Shown: positions 1 to 7,236 of the stretch, in pieces
Layout: every line of letters begins with the position of its first letter
Numbering within the stretch: the first letter of the stretch is position 1
From: Legionella genomosp. 1
Lineage (GTDB): Bacteria > Pseudomonadota > Gammaproteobacteria > UBA6186 > Azoamicaceae
DNA length: 32,515 nucleotides
Assembly (NCBI GenBank): GCA_945878715.1
Contig: CAMCTX010000013.1
Coordinates: 1-32,515 of the forward strand
Direction: 5' to 3'
Notes under the pieces: generated by a model
Told to the model about the DNA's origin: nothing
Databases searched by the model: none
The model's input: only the letters and a program-made list of their open reading frames with translations
Position numbers and translations under genes: made by a program

Positions 1-8
1 TTTTTGCG

Positions 9-37
9 ATAGATATCCATCAGAAATAGAAATCTAT
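9..37. promoter_or_regulatory. Tandem ATAGATATCTAT-like palindromes
   Basis: Two 12-bp near-palindromes lie in tandem: ATAGATATCCAT at 9-20 and ATAGAAATCTAT at 26-37. Their start points are 17 bp apart. Each differs by one base from the perfect palindrome ATAGATATCTAT at 27589-27600, upstream of the hip module. Spaced palindromes of this kind are typical of Xre/HTH repressor operators. They lie about 175 bp before the Sel1 gene, so they may instead serve a gene left of the window. The rest of 1-210 is AT-rich and shows no gene. Confidence 0.35.
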
Positions 38-210
38 TTTCACAGATAATAACGATCATTATTCCCATTGTTCGATATTTTACAATGGTTTGACAAAAAC
101 ATAGAAACAATGGAAGATAAATCACACTTTATGCAAGTTTAATAGCTGCTTTACAAGCGCTTTCTACCAGCATGGAATAAAAAACGATAAAAAATGATGA
201 GGAGATTGAG

Positions 211-1023
211 ATGAAACCAGTTATTTCACAAGACCCCGTGGCACCCCCAAAGGTAGAGAATGCGCCTTTGACTGGTCGCAAAAGAAGTCGCGAACAATCC
301 TTAGACGAGCGTTCTGAACATAGTACACCACCTCAAACAGCAAAAAGGTTAGATAGAAAAAAATCAGACGCACTATTATTTAGAGCAAAGACTTTATCTG
401 TGGTACATGCCTCGGTTCAGCCCGTTGTTGATCCGCTTATAAAAAGAGCCGAATTTTTTAATGATTTAAGTAAAAAAGCTGAGCATCCATTAGACTATCA
501 AATAGCACAGGCTGCGAACCTACTTTCCCAACAAGCATATAATCTCAGAAGTCACTCATCCAAAACAGGCATAGGCTATGGAAGAGCAATACGTTTCTAT
601 GAGCAGGTCATAGATACTAAAAACGCAAAGGCGGCCTATTCTTTAGGCGCCTTGTATCGGGATGGCGACGCCTACTTGCCTCAGGACAATGAGCAATGCA
701 TGGCATGGTACACGGTCGCAGCTATACTGGGCCATGCACAAGCACAGTTTGAATTGGCTCAGTTTTATGAGGCGTCCGGTCGCGAAAATAACTTGCATGA
801 AGACATGCTCAGGGGGCTAGCATGGTATCAAGCAGCATTTGAGCAGTCTTATAATGGTGCCGAAGAGGCTTTCTCAGAACTGTTTCAGGAAACGGGAGAA
901 GCTTTGCTAAGTGCTATAGAGCAGGTGCAAAGGCAAGTTCCTGAAAGGGTTGTTGCTCGATTGACAAGTACTCGACGGTTTAGTAGCGGATCGCAGGGTT
1001 CATCTAAACCCCTATCCCCCTAG
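211..1023 (+). CDS. Sel1-repeat (TPR-like) protein
   Basis: A 270-residue protein with no signal peptide or membrane segment. The first 80 residues are polar and probably disordered. Residues ~140-225 hold about two Sel1-like repeats, recognisable from AAYSLGALYRDG and AQFELAQFYEASG followed by AWYTVAA and AWYQAAF helices. Sel1 repeats are alpha-solenoid scaffolds for protein-protein contacts; they occur in regulators and in effectors of intracellular bacteria. GGAG at 201-204 is well placed for the ATG. The gene stands alone, with tRNA-Val convergent behind it. The partner and role cannot be told from sequence. Sel1 assignment is good; an effector role is only a possibility. Confidence 0.7.
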   Translation: MKPVISQDPVAPPKVENAPLTGRKRSREQSLDERSEHSTPPQTAKRLDRKKSDALLFRAKTLSVVHASVQPVVDPLIKRAEFFNDLSKKAEHPLDYQIAQAANLLSQQAYNLRSHSSKTGIGYGRAIRFYEQVIDTKNAKAAYSLGALYRDGDAYLPQDNEQCMAWYTVAAILGHAQAQFELAQFYEASGRENNLHEDMLRGLAWYQAAFEQSYNGAEEAFSELFQETGEALLSAIEQVQRQVPERVVARLTSTRRFSSGSQGSSKPLSP

Positions 1024-1070
1024 AGCCAAGTACTGAGATATCGTTTTGTGTGTGCATATGATTCTACGAT

Positions 1071-1145
1071 TGGTGGGCGATAGTGGGGTCGAACCACTGG
1101 CCCCTGCCGTGTGAAGGCAGTGCTCTACCGCTGAGCTAATCGCCC
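1071..1145 (-). tRNA. tRNA-Val (CAC)
   Basis: On the minus strand a full cloverleaf folds. The acceptor stem is GGGCGAT with ATCGCCC, the anticodon stem is CTGCC/GGCAG around loop TTCACAC (anticodon CAC, reading GUG), and the T arm is AGTGG-TTCGACC-CCACT. Discriminator A and an encoded CCA (1071-1073) follow. It is convergent with the Sel1 gene and divergent from gltX. Confidence 0.95.
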
Positions 1146-1260
1146 CATTCCAAGCCCGCCAGGGTATCAGACTATGGTAGGATCCGTCCATGGCGTGGGG
1201 GAGTGGTTCCCTTTTACGCAGCAAAAATCACTAATTTAGTTTTTTAACAAAGGTTCTATC

Positions 1261-2796
1261 ATGATTCGTACACGTTTTGCCCCCAGTCCTACGGGTTTTC
1301 TGCATGTGGGTAGTGCCCGTACTGCGCTCTATGCTTGGCTTTATGCCCGCAACATGGGCGGACAATTTATTCTGCGTATCGAAGATACCGATCTAGAGCG
1401 TTCAACCCCCGAAGCGGTAGACGCCATCTTAGATGCCATGCAGTGGTTAGACTTAAACTGGGATGAAGGTCCCTTTTATCAAACGCAACGTTTCGATCGC
1501 TATCAAGCGGCTGCCGAAACATTACATGCAACAGGGCATGCCTATTATTGCCATTGTACACCCGAGCGTTTAAATACCTTAAGGGAAGGGCAGATTGCTT
1601 CCAAACAAAAACCGCGTTACGACGGCCATTGTCGGGATTTGCAGTTGTCACCCATAGCCGGTCAGTCGGCCTTGCGTTTTTCTAATCCTTTAGAGGGATC
1701 GGTTGTCGTAGAAGATGCGGTGCATGGAACCGTTGTGGTCAATAACAGCGAACTGGATGATCTGGTTATTGTCCGTTCAAGCGGTGTGCCCACTTATAAT
1801 TTTACAGTAGTGGTGGATGATTGGGAGATGAATATTACCCATGTGATCCGTGGAGACGATCATCTCAATAACACCCCTCGCCAAATCAACATTCTAAAAG
1901 CCTTAGGGGCTACCTTGCCTATTTATGCCCATATTCCCATGATTTTAGGGGCTGATGGCAAACGTCTGTCAAAGCGCCATGGTGCGGTGAGTGTGCAGCA
2001 TTACCGAGATAGTGGGGTGTTGGCCCCAGCCCTTTTAAATTATTTGGTGCGACTAGGCTGGTCTCATGGCGATCAGGAAATCTTTAGCCGCGAAGAAATG
2101 ATCGAACATTTTTCTCTGGATCGTATTAATAAATCAGCCGCTATTTTTAATAGCGAAAAACTCTTGTGGGTGAATCAACACACCATGAAGCATAATGATC
2201 CTAAAATCTTCGAAAAAGATTTGATCGCACAATTCGTACAGTGTGGTCTGAGTGCTACACTGCTTGAAAATCTTCCCGAGAATTATCCCACCTTAGAAGC
2301 CGTGTGGGCTGTGCAATGTGCGCGGGTGAAGACCCTTAAAGAGATGGCCGAGAAAAGTCTGTATTTTTATCAAGATCCGCTCTGGGATGTGGTCGTGCAG
2401 GCAGACTGTTATACCCCAGAGGGGCAGGTCCGATTAAAAGCCGTGCGAGAGGTGCTGGCTGCGTTGCCAGAGGCAGACTGGCAGGTTAGTACTTCATCCA
2501 ATAAGCTTTTCCGAGTGAGCACGAGGGGTGTCGATTCCAGGGATGGTAAATCGTCCAATACAGGGATGTATGTCCCCGAGTGCCATTCGGAAAAACTTGT
2601 TGGACAGACTACTAGCACGCTGCATCAGACCCTAGAAACGCTGGCAACAGCCTTAGGCTTAAAACTGGGTGATATCGCAAAGCTTTTACGTTTAGCCCTT
2701 ACAGGCGGCAGTGTTTCTCCACCCATCGATCAAACCTTGGCCTTGATAGGCCAGACAAGGGTCTTGCAGAGGCTGGATAGGGCGATTGCACTATAA
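1261..2796 (+). CDS. gltX: Glutamyl-tRNA synthetase with in-frame palindromic-element insert
   Basis: Class I aminoacyl-tRNA synthetase that charges tRNA-Glu with glutamate in the cytosol. The N-terminus carries the HIGH-type motif HVGS at residues 15-18 after FAPSPTG. The KMSKS-type motif is KRLSKRHG near residue 240. A zinc-type Cys cluster starts at C97/C99 (CHC) and ends in YDGHC. The anticodon-binding C-terminal domain ends in the usual LTGGSVSPP segment. The ORF has 511 codons against about 470 for the family. The excess is residues 409-452, encoded exactly by the 132-bp palindrome at 2485-2616. Removing it joins LPEADWQ to TLHQTLETL, as in ordinary GltX, and leaves 467 residues. AAAGG lies upstream of the ATG. 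The substrate tRNA-Glu is encoded 360 bp downstream. Confidence 0.97.
   Translation: MIRTRFAPSPTGFLHVGSARTALYAWLYARNMGGQFILRIEDTDLERSTPEAVDAILDAMQWLDLNWDEGPFYQTQRFDRYQAAAETLHATGHAYYCHCTPERLNTLREGQIASKQKPRYDGHCRDLQLSPIAGQSALRFSNPLEGSVVVEDAVHGTVVVNNSELDDLVIVRSSGVPTYNFTVVVDDWEMNITHVIRGDDHLNNTPRQINILKALGATLPIYAHIPMILGADGKRLSKRHGAVSVQHYRDSGVLAPALLNYLVRLGWSHGDQEIFSREEMIEHFSLDRINKSAAIFNSEKLLWVNQHTMKHNDPKIFEKDLIAQFVQCGLSATLLENLPENYPTLEAVWAVQCARVKTLKEMAEKSLYFYQDPLWDVVVQADCYTPEGQVRLKAVREVLAALPEADWQVSTSSNKLFRVSTRGVDSRDGKSSNTGMYVPECHSEKLVGQTTSTLHQTLETLATALGLKLGDIAKLLRLALTGGSVSPPIDQTLALIGQTRVLQRLDRAIAL
2485..2616. repeat. 132-bp palindromic element inside gltX
   Basis: The two ends are imperfect reverse complements. 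The left arm begins GTTAGTACTTCATCCAATAA, and the reverse complement of the right arm begins GCTAGTAGTCTGTCCAACAA. Further in, TTTTCCGAGTG pairs with the right arm's CATTCGGAAAAA. The core holds GCAC..GGGG/CCCC..GTGC and two related CAGGGATG motifs (CCAGGGATGG, ACAGGGATGT). The length is exactly 44 codons with no stop in the gltX frame. It resembles Rickettsia palindromic elements in behaviour (in-frame gene insertion), but I cannot assign it to a named family. No second copy was noticed in this window. Confidence 0.8.
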
Positions 2797-2887
2797 TCGA
2801 GCGGCTTATCAACCCTCACCAGAATGGTGTTGTTATCGTTGCATATGAGGATCTTCTAGTTCCATGAACCAGATTCGTTTTCCAGAA

Positions 2888-2972
2888 GGCTTTTAAGATG
2901 CGATTACCCTCTCCCGTTTGACGGGAGAGGGTGGCACACCGAAGCGCAGAGCGCGTAGGTGGCCGGGTGAGG
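2888..2972 (+). repeat. CCCTC...GAGGG palindromic repeat, copy 1
   Basis: Two hairpins, CTCCCG/CGGGAG and GCGC/GCGC-type, sit between CCCTC and GGTGAGGG. The 85-bp stretch, including an upstream flank GCTTTTAAGATGCGATTA, is repeated at 8534-8618 with one base difference. It lies between gltX and the tRNA promoter; the rest of the 2797-2991 gap shows nothing recognisable. Confidence 0.85.
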
Positions 2973-2991
2973 GTTGAGGCTGGATAGGCTT

Positions 2992-3021
2992 ATTGACAGC
3001 GAGGGTTCGCAGGGGTAAAAT
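2992..3021 (+). promoter_or_regulatory. Sigma70-type promoter for tRNA-Ala/tRNA-Glu
   Basis: TTGACA and TAAAAT are separated by 17-18 bases, about 25 bp before the mature 5' end of tRNA-Ala. The -10 box is followed by a GC-rich discriminator (CGCGCC), as at stable-RNA promoters under stringent control. This promoter probably serves both tRNAs. Confidence 0.7.
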
Positions 3022-3046
3022 CGCGCCTTCTCTAGGTGTTACCTAA

Positions 3047-3122
<76 letters not shown>

Positions 3123-3154
3123 TAGAGACACTAGAGAGTCAGGCATACTGTTTT

Positions 3155-3230
3155 GTCCCCATCGTCTAGAGGCCTAGGACACCGCCCTTTCACGGCGATA
3201 ACAGGGGTTCGAATCCCCTTGGGGACGCCA
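3155..3230 (+). tRNA. tRNA-Glu (TTC), target of an integration event
   Basis: Acceptor GTCCCCA pairs with TGGGGAC, followed by discriminator G and encoded CCA. The anticodon loop is CTTTCAC, anticodon TTC. The anticodon stem reads CCGCC against GGCGA, so the outermost pair 27-43 is C-A rather than C-G. The last 29 bp (3202-3230) are repeated at 6578-6606, showing that the gene served as an attachment site and was left intact. Confidence 0.95.
3202..3230 (+). other. Attachment-site copy within tRNA-Glu (att, proximal)
   Basis: 29 bases covering the T arm, acceptor 3' strand and CCA of tRNA-Glu are identical to 6578-6606. Homology stops right after the CCA (CTTTATAA here, TCTTTAAC there). This is the usual signature of site-specific integration into a tRNA 3' end. 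Confidence 0.85.
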
Positions 3231-3264
3231 CTTTATAAATCAATAAGTTTGTGGTGTTTTGTTT

Positions 3265-4299
3265 ATGCTCAACTATAAACATCAGGAAACGAGTCAGGTT
3301 GTTGATATAACAGCATGGAATGTTGATCAAGAATTTGGTGATAAATATCCCGAAGGTGCCAGAGCTAAAGATCTCTTGATCTCTCCTAATCAGAGTTCAT
3401 TACCTTTCGTTAAACCCAATTGGAGATACATGTTCAAATATTCCAGGAAAGACTGTCCTGAACAGTTTTGGGTTGAGATACTGGCGTATCGATTGGGTGT
3501 TAAGATGAATATAGACGTTCCACCAGCTTTTGTGGCTTTTAGTAAAGAAACAAGTAAAACAGCTTCTTTGATTGAATGGTTTTATACTGCATCTGAAACA
3601 TTAGATTATCCATTTGATGCTGCCAGGTTGATTTCCTACTTCAGGAAATTTGGAAAAGGATTTAAATCCAAGTCTAAATTATCTGAAATTATGTATCAAG
3701 GAGGCGATTTTTGTAAAACCTTTATCCACAATTTTGATGAGAAAAAAGGAACACAGCATAACTTTCTCACAATTATAGAAATAATGAATTTTCTAGAGAA
3801 AACTTGTGATTTTGAAAAAGCGTGGAAAAAACATTGGGCAAAAACATTATTATTTGATGCATTGATAGGAAATAAAGATCGGCATCAAAATAATTGGGGT
3901 GTAATATTCGATTTGAACAATAATAGAGCACGTTTATCTCCTGTGTTTGATAATGGAACAAGCATGGCTTATAGACATCAGCCTTTATCGTTTATAACAG
4001 ATGAAGATATTGCTAAATATGTTGATGGAAGAAAATCCACACACCATATGAAATGGGACCAAAATGATGAAAAGCCGGCTGGGCATCTAACACTATTGGA
4101 AAAATTCATCGAGCGATACCCAGAGCAGAAATATACTATGAGCGAGTGCTTAGAGCAGGTAGATGAAGGTGATTTTGCAGATATCTTGGGAGACCTGGAA
4201 AAATTTGATGTGCCTGTAAAATTATCCCAAGAAAGAGCCGAACTTATGCTAAAATTGCTGAAGTATAGCCATGCAAAATATCGAAGAGCTTTATCATGA
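3265..4299 (+). CDS. HipA-like kinase-fold protein
   Basis: About 344 residues with a HipA/PI3-4-kinase-like fold. The key motifs are LLFDALIGNKDRHQNNWG (catalytic Asp in the DRHQNN loop, about residue 205) and SPVFDNGTS (the DFG-equivalent metal-binding Asp). The N-terminal part has a RYMFKY strand-type lysine segment and a helix EQFWVEILAYRLG that could supply the ATP-site Glu. HipA-family kinases phosphorylate proteins, the classic target being GltX; the target here is unknown. There is no HTH antitoxin beside it. The next gene overlaps by 4 bp (ATGA), so the two are surely translated together. Frame also allows a TTG start at 3259; ATG 3265 is preferred, though no strong ribosome site is visible. 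Confidence 0.75.
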   Translation: MLNYKHQETSQVVDITAWNVDQEFGDKYPEGARAKDLLISPNQSSLPFVKPNWRYMFKYSRKDCPEQFWVEILAYRLGVKMNIDVPPAFVAFSKETSKTASLIEWFYTASETLDYPFDAARLISYFRKFGKGFKSKSKLSEIMYQGGDFCKTFIHNFDEKKGTQHNFLTIIEIMNFLEKTCDFEKAWKKHWAKTLLFDALIGNKDRHQNNWGVIFDLNNNRARLSPVFDNGTSMAYRHQPLSFITDEDIAKYVDGRKSTHHMKWDQNDEKPAGHLTLLEKFIERYPEQKYTMSECLEQVDEGDFADILGDLEKFDVPVKLSQERAELMLKLLKYSHAKYRRALS

Positions 4300-5036
4300 A
4301 TGACAAGCGTTTTATTGAACATATTATTGAACCTAAGGCCTTAAACTTAGTATGGCAATCTCCTTTAGATGAAGGTCGCAAAAGGCTTGTTGTAGCAAAA
4401 TTATGTAAGGTTGAAGATAACCAAGAAAAGGCAGGGCTAGACTTGGAGTATTTAACTAACACAAAAGATTTTGTAGAAGCCCAAAAACTGGGTTTTAAGG
4501 GATATTCAGCGTTCACCCTAAGGGGACGAGAAGGCGAAGAACTTCATCGCTATAAGGATCTCATGCAGTCCTTTTTAAGCAGGTTACCTCCCAGGAAAAG
4601 AGAAGATTTTAATGAATATCTTGAAGGGTTTCGCATTAAATCAGATTCAAAGTTATCTGACTTTGCGTTGTTAGGGTACACCGCTGCAAGGCTGCCTTCA
4701 GATTCTTTTTCTATCTTGCATACGTTTGAAGATGCTGTGGGTCCCTTTGAATTTTTATTAGAGGTAGTGGGTTTTCAATCCAGCAATGTAGATTCTGGGG
4801 AAACTAGAGTAGGTCAAAAAGCTGAGTTTCAAAAAGCATATGACAGTAAGCATGCCGGAGAGCTGGAAATAATGATAAGCGTTTCTGGTCAGCAATTGGG
4901 TTATGTCGCGCGAGGGCTAGTTCCAAGCTTTAGTCAATGGATGGATCAGGGTAGAATTCAGGCAGCATTTATTGAAAAAAAGAATGGTACCCAGGATAGG
5001 CCAGTACTATTTCTCTATGTTGAAATAAAAGCTTAA
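4296..5036 (+). CDS. Hypothetical protein with HIRAN-like C-terminus
   Basis: A 246-residue soluble protein. The N-terminal ~150 residues are not recognised; a segment around residues 20-40 (RKRLVVAKLCK) looks like a beta strand pair. Residues ~170-246 resemble a HIRAN domain: F.KAYD, an I-V strand, then GQQLGYVARGLV and a small basic strand set. HIRAN domains bind DNA ends or single strands, or occur as stand-alone partners of kinase-like genes. The ATGA overlap with the HipA-like gene points to a functional pair, perhaps toxin and modulator. HIRAN assignment is moderate and function is inferred only from the pairing. Confidence 0.5.
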   Translation: MNDKRFIEHIIEPKALNLVWQSPLDEGRKRLVVAKLCKVEDNQEKAGLDLEYLTNTKDFVEAQKLGFKGYSAFTLRGREGEELHRYKDLMQSFLSRLPPRKREDFNEYLEGFRIKSDSKLSDFALLGYTAARLPSDSFSILHTFEDAVGPFEFLLEVVGFQSSNVDSGETRVGQKAEFQKAYDSKHAGELEIMISVSGQQLGYVARGLVPSFSQWMDQGRIQAAFIEKKNGTQDRPVLFLYVEIKA

Positions 5037-5063
5037 ATCAGCAATTCCTGCTGAAGCTAGTAG

Positions 5064-5122
5064 CCCCTCACCCCGCTTTGCGGGGAAGGGGTCCGGCCCC
5101 GTTAGGGCCGGGGGGTGAGGGG
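5064..5122 (+). repeat. CCCTC...GAGGG repeat, copy inside the islet
   Basis: CCCCTCACC and GGTGAGGGG form an outer stem around two hairpins, CCCCGCTTTGCGGGG and a GGCCCCGTTAGGGCC type. It lies between the HIRAN-like gene and the hydrolase, so the repeat family has also colonised the acquired DNA. Confidence 0.85.
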
Positions 5123-5174
5123 AAAACATCGGTAGAGCCGACCGCATTAATAAATTCACAGTCGGAGAATAAAA

Positions 5175-6551
5175 ATGCCAAAACCTACAAATACAATAAG
5201 TAAAAAACTAACGATTGAACGACAAGCTTTATGGAACCTAGGTCTGGAAAAGAAAGATATTTTATCTGAAACAGACTTAAAATTATTGGAAGAAGAATTA
5301 AAGGGCATTGTGTATGTTGATGGACAGCTGCCTAATTTTATAGTGAGTGATAGCCTGGAAGGCAATAGTAGCGATGAATTGGAAAATCCTGCAACAGCGC
5401 TGAATGATGATGAAAAGTACGCAAGAAATGCAAGAAATCTATTAAAGCATATTGTGCGTGGAATTCCTCTTTGCAAAACCGACGGTGAATCTTATATTAA
5501 CAGCCCATTATATGCTGATGAAATTATTGAAACATTAACTACTAAAAGAGATTCTAGATTACTAGATTCATTCCGAGCTGAAATGCAAAAAGTATTGAAC
5601 AATTCATTCGAGTATCTGCAATCCGGTAAATTATCCCCGGATAGCGAAAAGCAATATGAAATTTTTCAAAGTAATTTTCTTGCCGCTTACCCTTTCGATA
5701 TTTCACCAAAGTCGGGGCCATTTTCATGGGTACTTGAAGATGAGGATCGCATATATGCGTATGCCCTAGTTTCTGAACAAGCATGGGTGGTTAACCATTT
5801 ATTATTGATGGGATCAACCTATACTGCAGGTCAAGGTCGTGGATTTGCCAATTTATATAATTTTAAGCCGCGTAATTCTGTTGGCGAAGGTCATGATATG
5901 ACTGAAGTTGATGCCTGGTTAGAGCAACAAAAGAAAAACAATAGACAGGTAAAAGTAACCGGTCATAGCAAAGGTGCTACCATGTCTATGGTAACTGCGG
6001 CCAGACATCCAGATGTGATTATTCAGGCGGATTGTTTAAATCCTACCGGGCTTTGTAGTGATACTCTGGTTCGTCTAACGCCTGCATGGGATGTGTTATC
6101 TCAGGAACAAAGACCGCACATTAATGTTTATGCTCAGGAAGGGGACCCCGCTTTTCCTCTCGAGAAGGGGTTCTTAGAGGGTACTAATATTTATAGAGTT
6201 CTTCCGAATACTGATAAAGCTGCTATGAATTTTGGCCCGATTGCCACGATTCAAGGGGTTGATATCTCTGTGCCAAAAATGGAGACTCAGTTATTAATAA
6301 ACGGGCCTGGTCCTTATGGTGATAAAATACCACGCCAACTAATATACGGAAGTATGATTGCCGGGGGAGTTGCTATTGTTGCAGGTACCAAAGCTGTTAA
6401 TACAGGCATAAAAGCAGCTACTTTATTATTTAGTGGGATTAAAAATACTGCAGGTTGGGCTGTAAATCAATTCAACAGTGCCAGCGGAGATATCGATGAA
6501 AACTTTGAAACTACTATGGCAGCGGGAACAAAACATCTTAAAATGGATTAA
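5175..6551 (+). CDS. Alpha/beta-hydrolase (lipase-like) with GHSKG nucleophile
   Basis: A 458-residue protein without a signal peptide. The nucleophile elbow is VTGHSKGATMSM, with Ser265 in GHSKG, the variant seen in Mbeg1/DUF2974-like and class-3-lipase-like hydrolases. Candidate acid and His residues follow around NVYAQEGDP and later. The N-terminal ~190 residues are helical and not recognised. Near the C-terminus lies a hydrophobic Gly/Ala segment (LIYGSMIAGGVAIVAGTKAV), then GIKAATLLFSGI, which could insert into a membrane. GGAG precedes the ATG at about 10 bp. As the last gene of the islet it could be a lipid-acting effector or part of the same defence or toxin unit; neither is shown. 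Hydrolase fold fairly sure, substrate unknown. Confidence 0.65.
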   Translation: MPKPTNTISKKLTIERQALWNLGLEKKDILSETDLKLLEEELKGIVYVDGQLPNFIVSDSLEGNSSDELENPATALNDDEKYARNARNLLKHIVRGIPLCKTDGESYINSPLYADEIIETLTTKRDSRLLDSFRAEMQKVLNNSFEYLQSGKLSPDSEKQYEIFQSNFLAAYPFDISPKSGPFSWVLEDEDRIYAYALVSEQAWVVNHLLLMGSTYTAGQGRGFANLYNFKPRNSVGEGHDMTEVDAWLEQQKKNNRQVKVTGHSKGATMSMVTAARHPDVIIQADCLNPTGLCSDTLVRLTPAWDVLSQEQRPHINVYAQEGDPAFPLEKGFLEGTNIYRVLPNTDKAAMNFGPIATIQGVDISVPKMETQLLINGPGPYGDKIPRQLIYGSMIAGGVAIVAGTKAVNTGIKAATLLFSGIKNTAGWAVNQFNSASGDIDENFETTMAAGTKHLKMD

Positions 6552-6577
6552 CGAATGGTAGTGCATCTATTGTAATT

Positions 6578-6606
6578 CAGGGGTTCGAATCCCCTTGGGG
6601 ACGCCA
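6578..6606 (+). other. Attachment-site copy, partial tRNA-Glu 3' end (att, distal)
   Basis: An exact 29-bp copy of positions 3202-3230: T arm, acceptor 3' strand and CCA, with no D arm or anticodon arm upstream. It cannot be a working tRNA. It marks the distal boundary of the islet, 27 bp after the hydrolase stop. Confidence 0.85.
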
Positions 6607-6776
6607 TCTTTAACCAATAAACAGTTCAAGAAGGTAACCATTCTGCAAAAAATACCACAGAATAATGTGCGTATCCCCCAATAAACTGCTTCCAGGGTTG
6701 AACTTTTAGTCTAAAGGCCTATCAAAGCCTAGTAAGCGATAAAAAGATTAGGTTCGTATGCAAAAAAGGAACTGTT

Positions 6777-7214
6777 ATGGAGATTAAAAATATACCAAAT
6801 GAAACGCGTGTAATTGCAAGTGTCTGGCGCCGCATTGGTGGGGGCATTTGTGACTGTAGCTTGTTGTTGATGATTTTTTTGGCTTGTATGTTTATGGGCT
6901 TGGGTGATGTGTCGGTAGAAAACACAAAGACCAGCGTCACAATGAATGGATACGTTACTATAATCGCATCTATTTTCTATTGGCTATGTCTTGCTTGCAT
7001 GGAATACAAAACAGGGAAAACACCTGGAAAATATATGGTAAGCACCAAGGTTGTAACAGAAGACTATCAAGCGATATCCTTTTTTCAGGCTTTGCTTAGA
7101 AATATGTGCAGATTAATTGATAGTATTTTTGTTGGATTAGTGATTATCATTTGCACCAAAGAAAATCAACGTTTTGGCGACTTGCTTGCAAAAACATTGG
7201 TTGTAGAAGATTAA
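6777..7214 (+). CDS. RDD family membrane protein
   Basis: 145 residues. The RDD family hallmarks are present: an Arg-containing first helix start (ASVWRRIGGGICDCSLLL), the GKTPGKYMVSTKVV loop and a C-terminal QRFGDLLAKTLVV. Three hydrophobic helices are visible at about residues 22-40, 58-75 and 110-130. The expected Asp of the first helix is present (ICDCS). The family's role is not settled, with some members linked to ion or proton transport. AAGGA stands 7 bp before the ATG. The gene begins 170 bp beyond the islet and is followed 22 bp later by another membrane-anchored protein, probably in one transcript. Confidence 0.8.
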   Translation: MEIKNIPNETRVIASVWRRIGGGICDCSLLLMIFLACMFMGLGDVSVENTKTSVTMNGYVTIIASIFYWLCLACMEYKTGKTPGKYMVSTKVVTEDYQAISFFQALLRNMCRLIDSIFVGLVIIICTKENQRFGDLLAKTLVVED

Positions 7215-7236
7215 AGGCTTAGATAGGAGAGTGGCG

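Larger units (their letters stand above)
3231..6606 (+). mobile_element. tRNA-Glu-inserted genomic islet (integrase-less)
   Basis: A 3,376-bp segment bounded by a perfect 29-bp direct repeat of the tRNA-Glu 3' end. It has three co-oriented genes (HipA-like kinase, HIRAN-like protein, GHSKG hydrolase) and looks more AT-rich than its neighbours. No integrase, excisionase or replication gene is visible, so it is either a remnant or was mobilised in trans. A CCCTC...GAGGG repeat sits between the second and third genes. Confidence 0.8.

Noticed and set aside
125-165. PmrA-box-like TTTAA pairs before the Sel1 gene
   Set aside because: Half-sites and spacing do not match the known consensus well enough.
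1012-1224. Minus-strand ORF of 70 codons
   Set aside because: It is read through the tRNA-Val gene and has no family features.
6578-6606. Second tRNA-Glu gene
   Set aside because: Only the T arm and acceptor 3' strand exist; it is an attachment-site copy.
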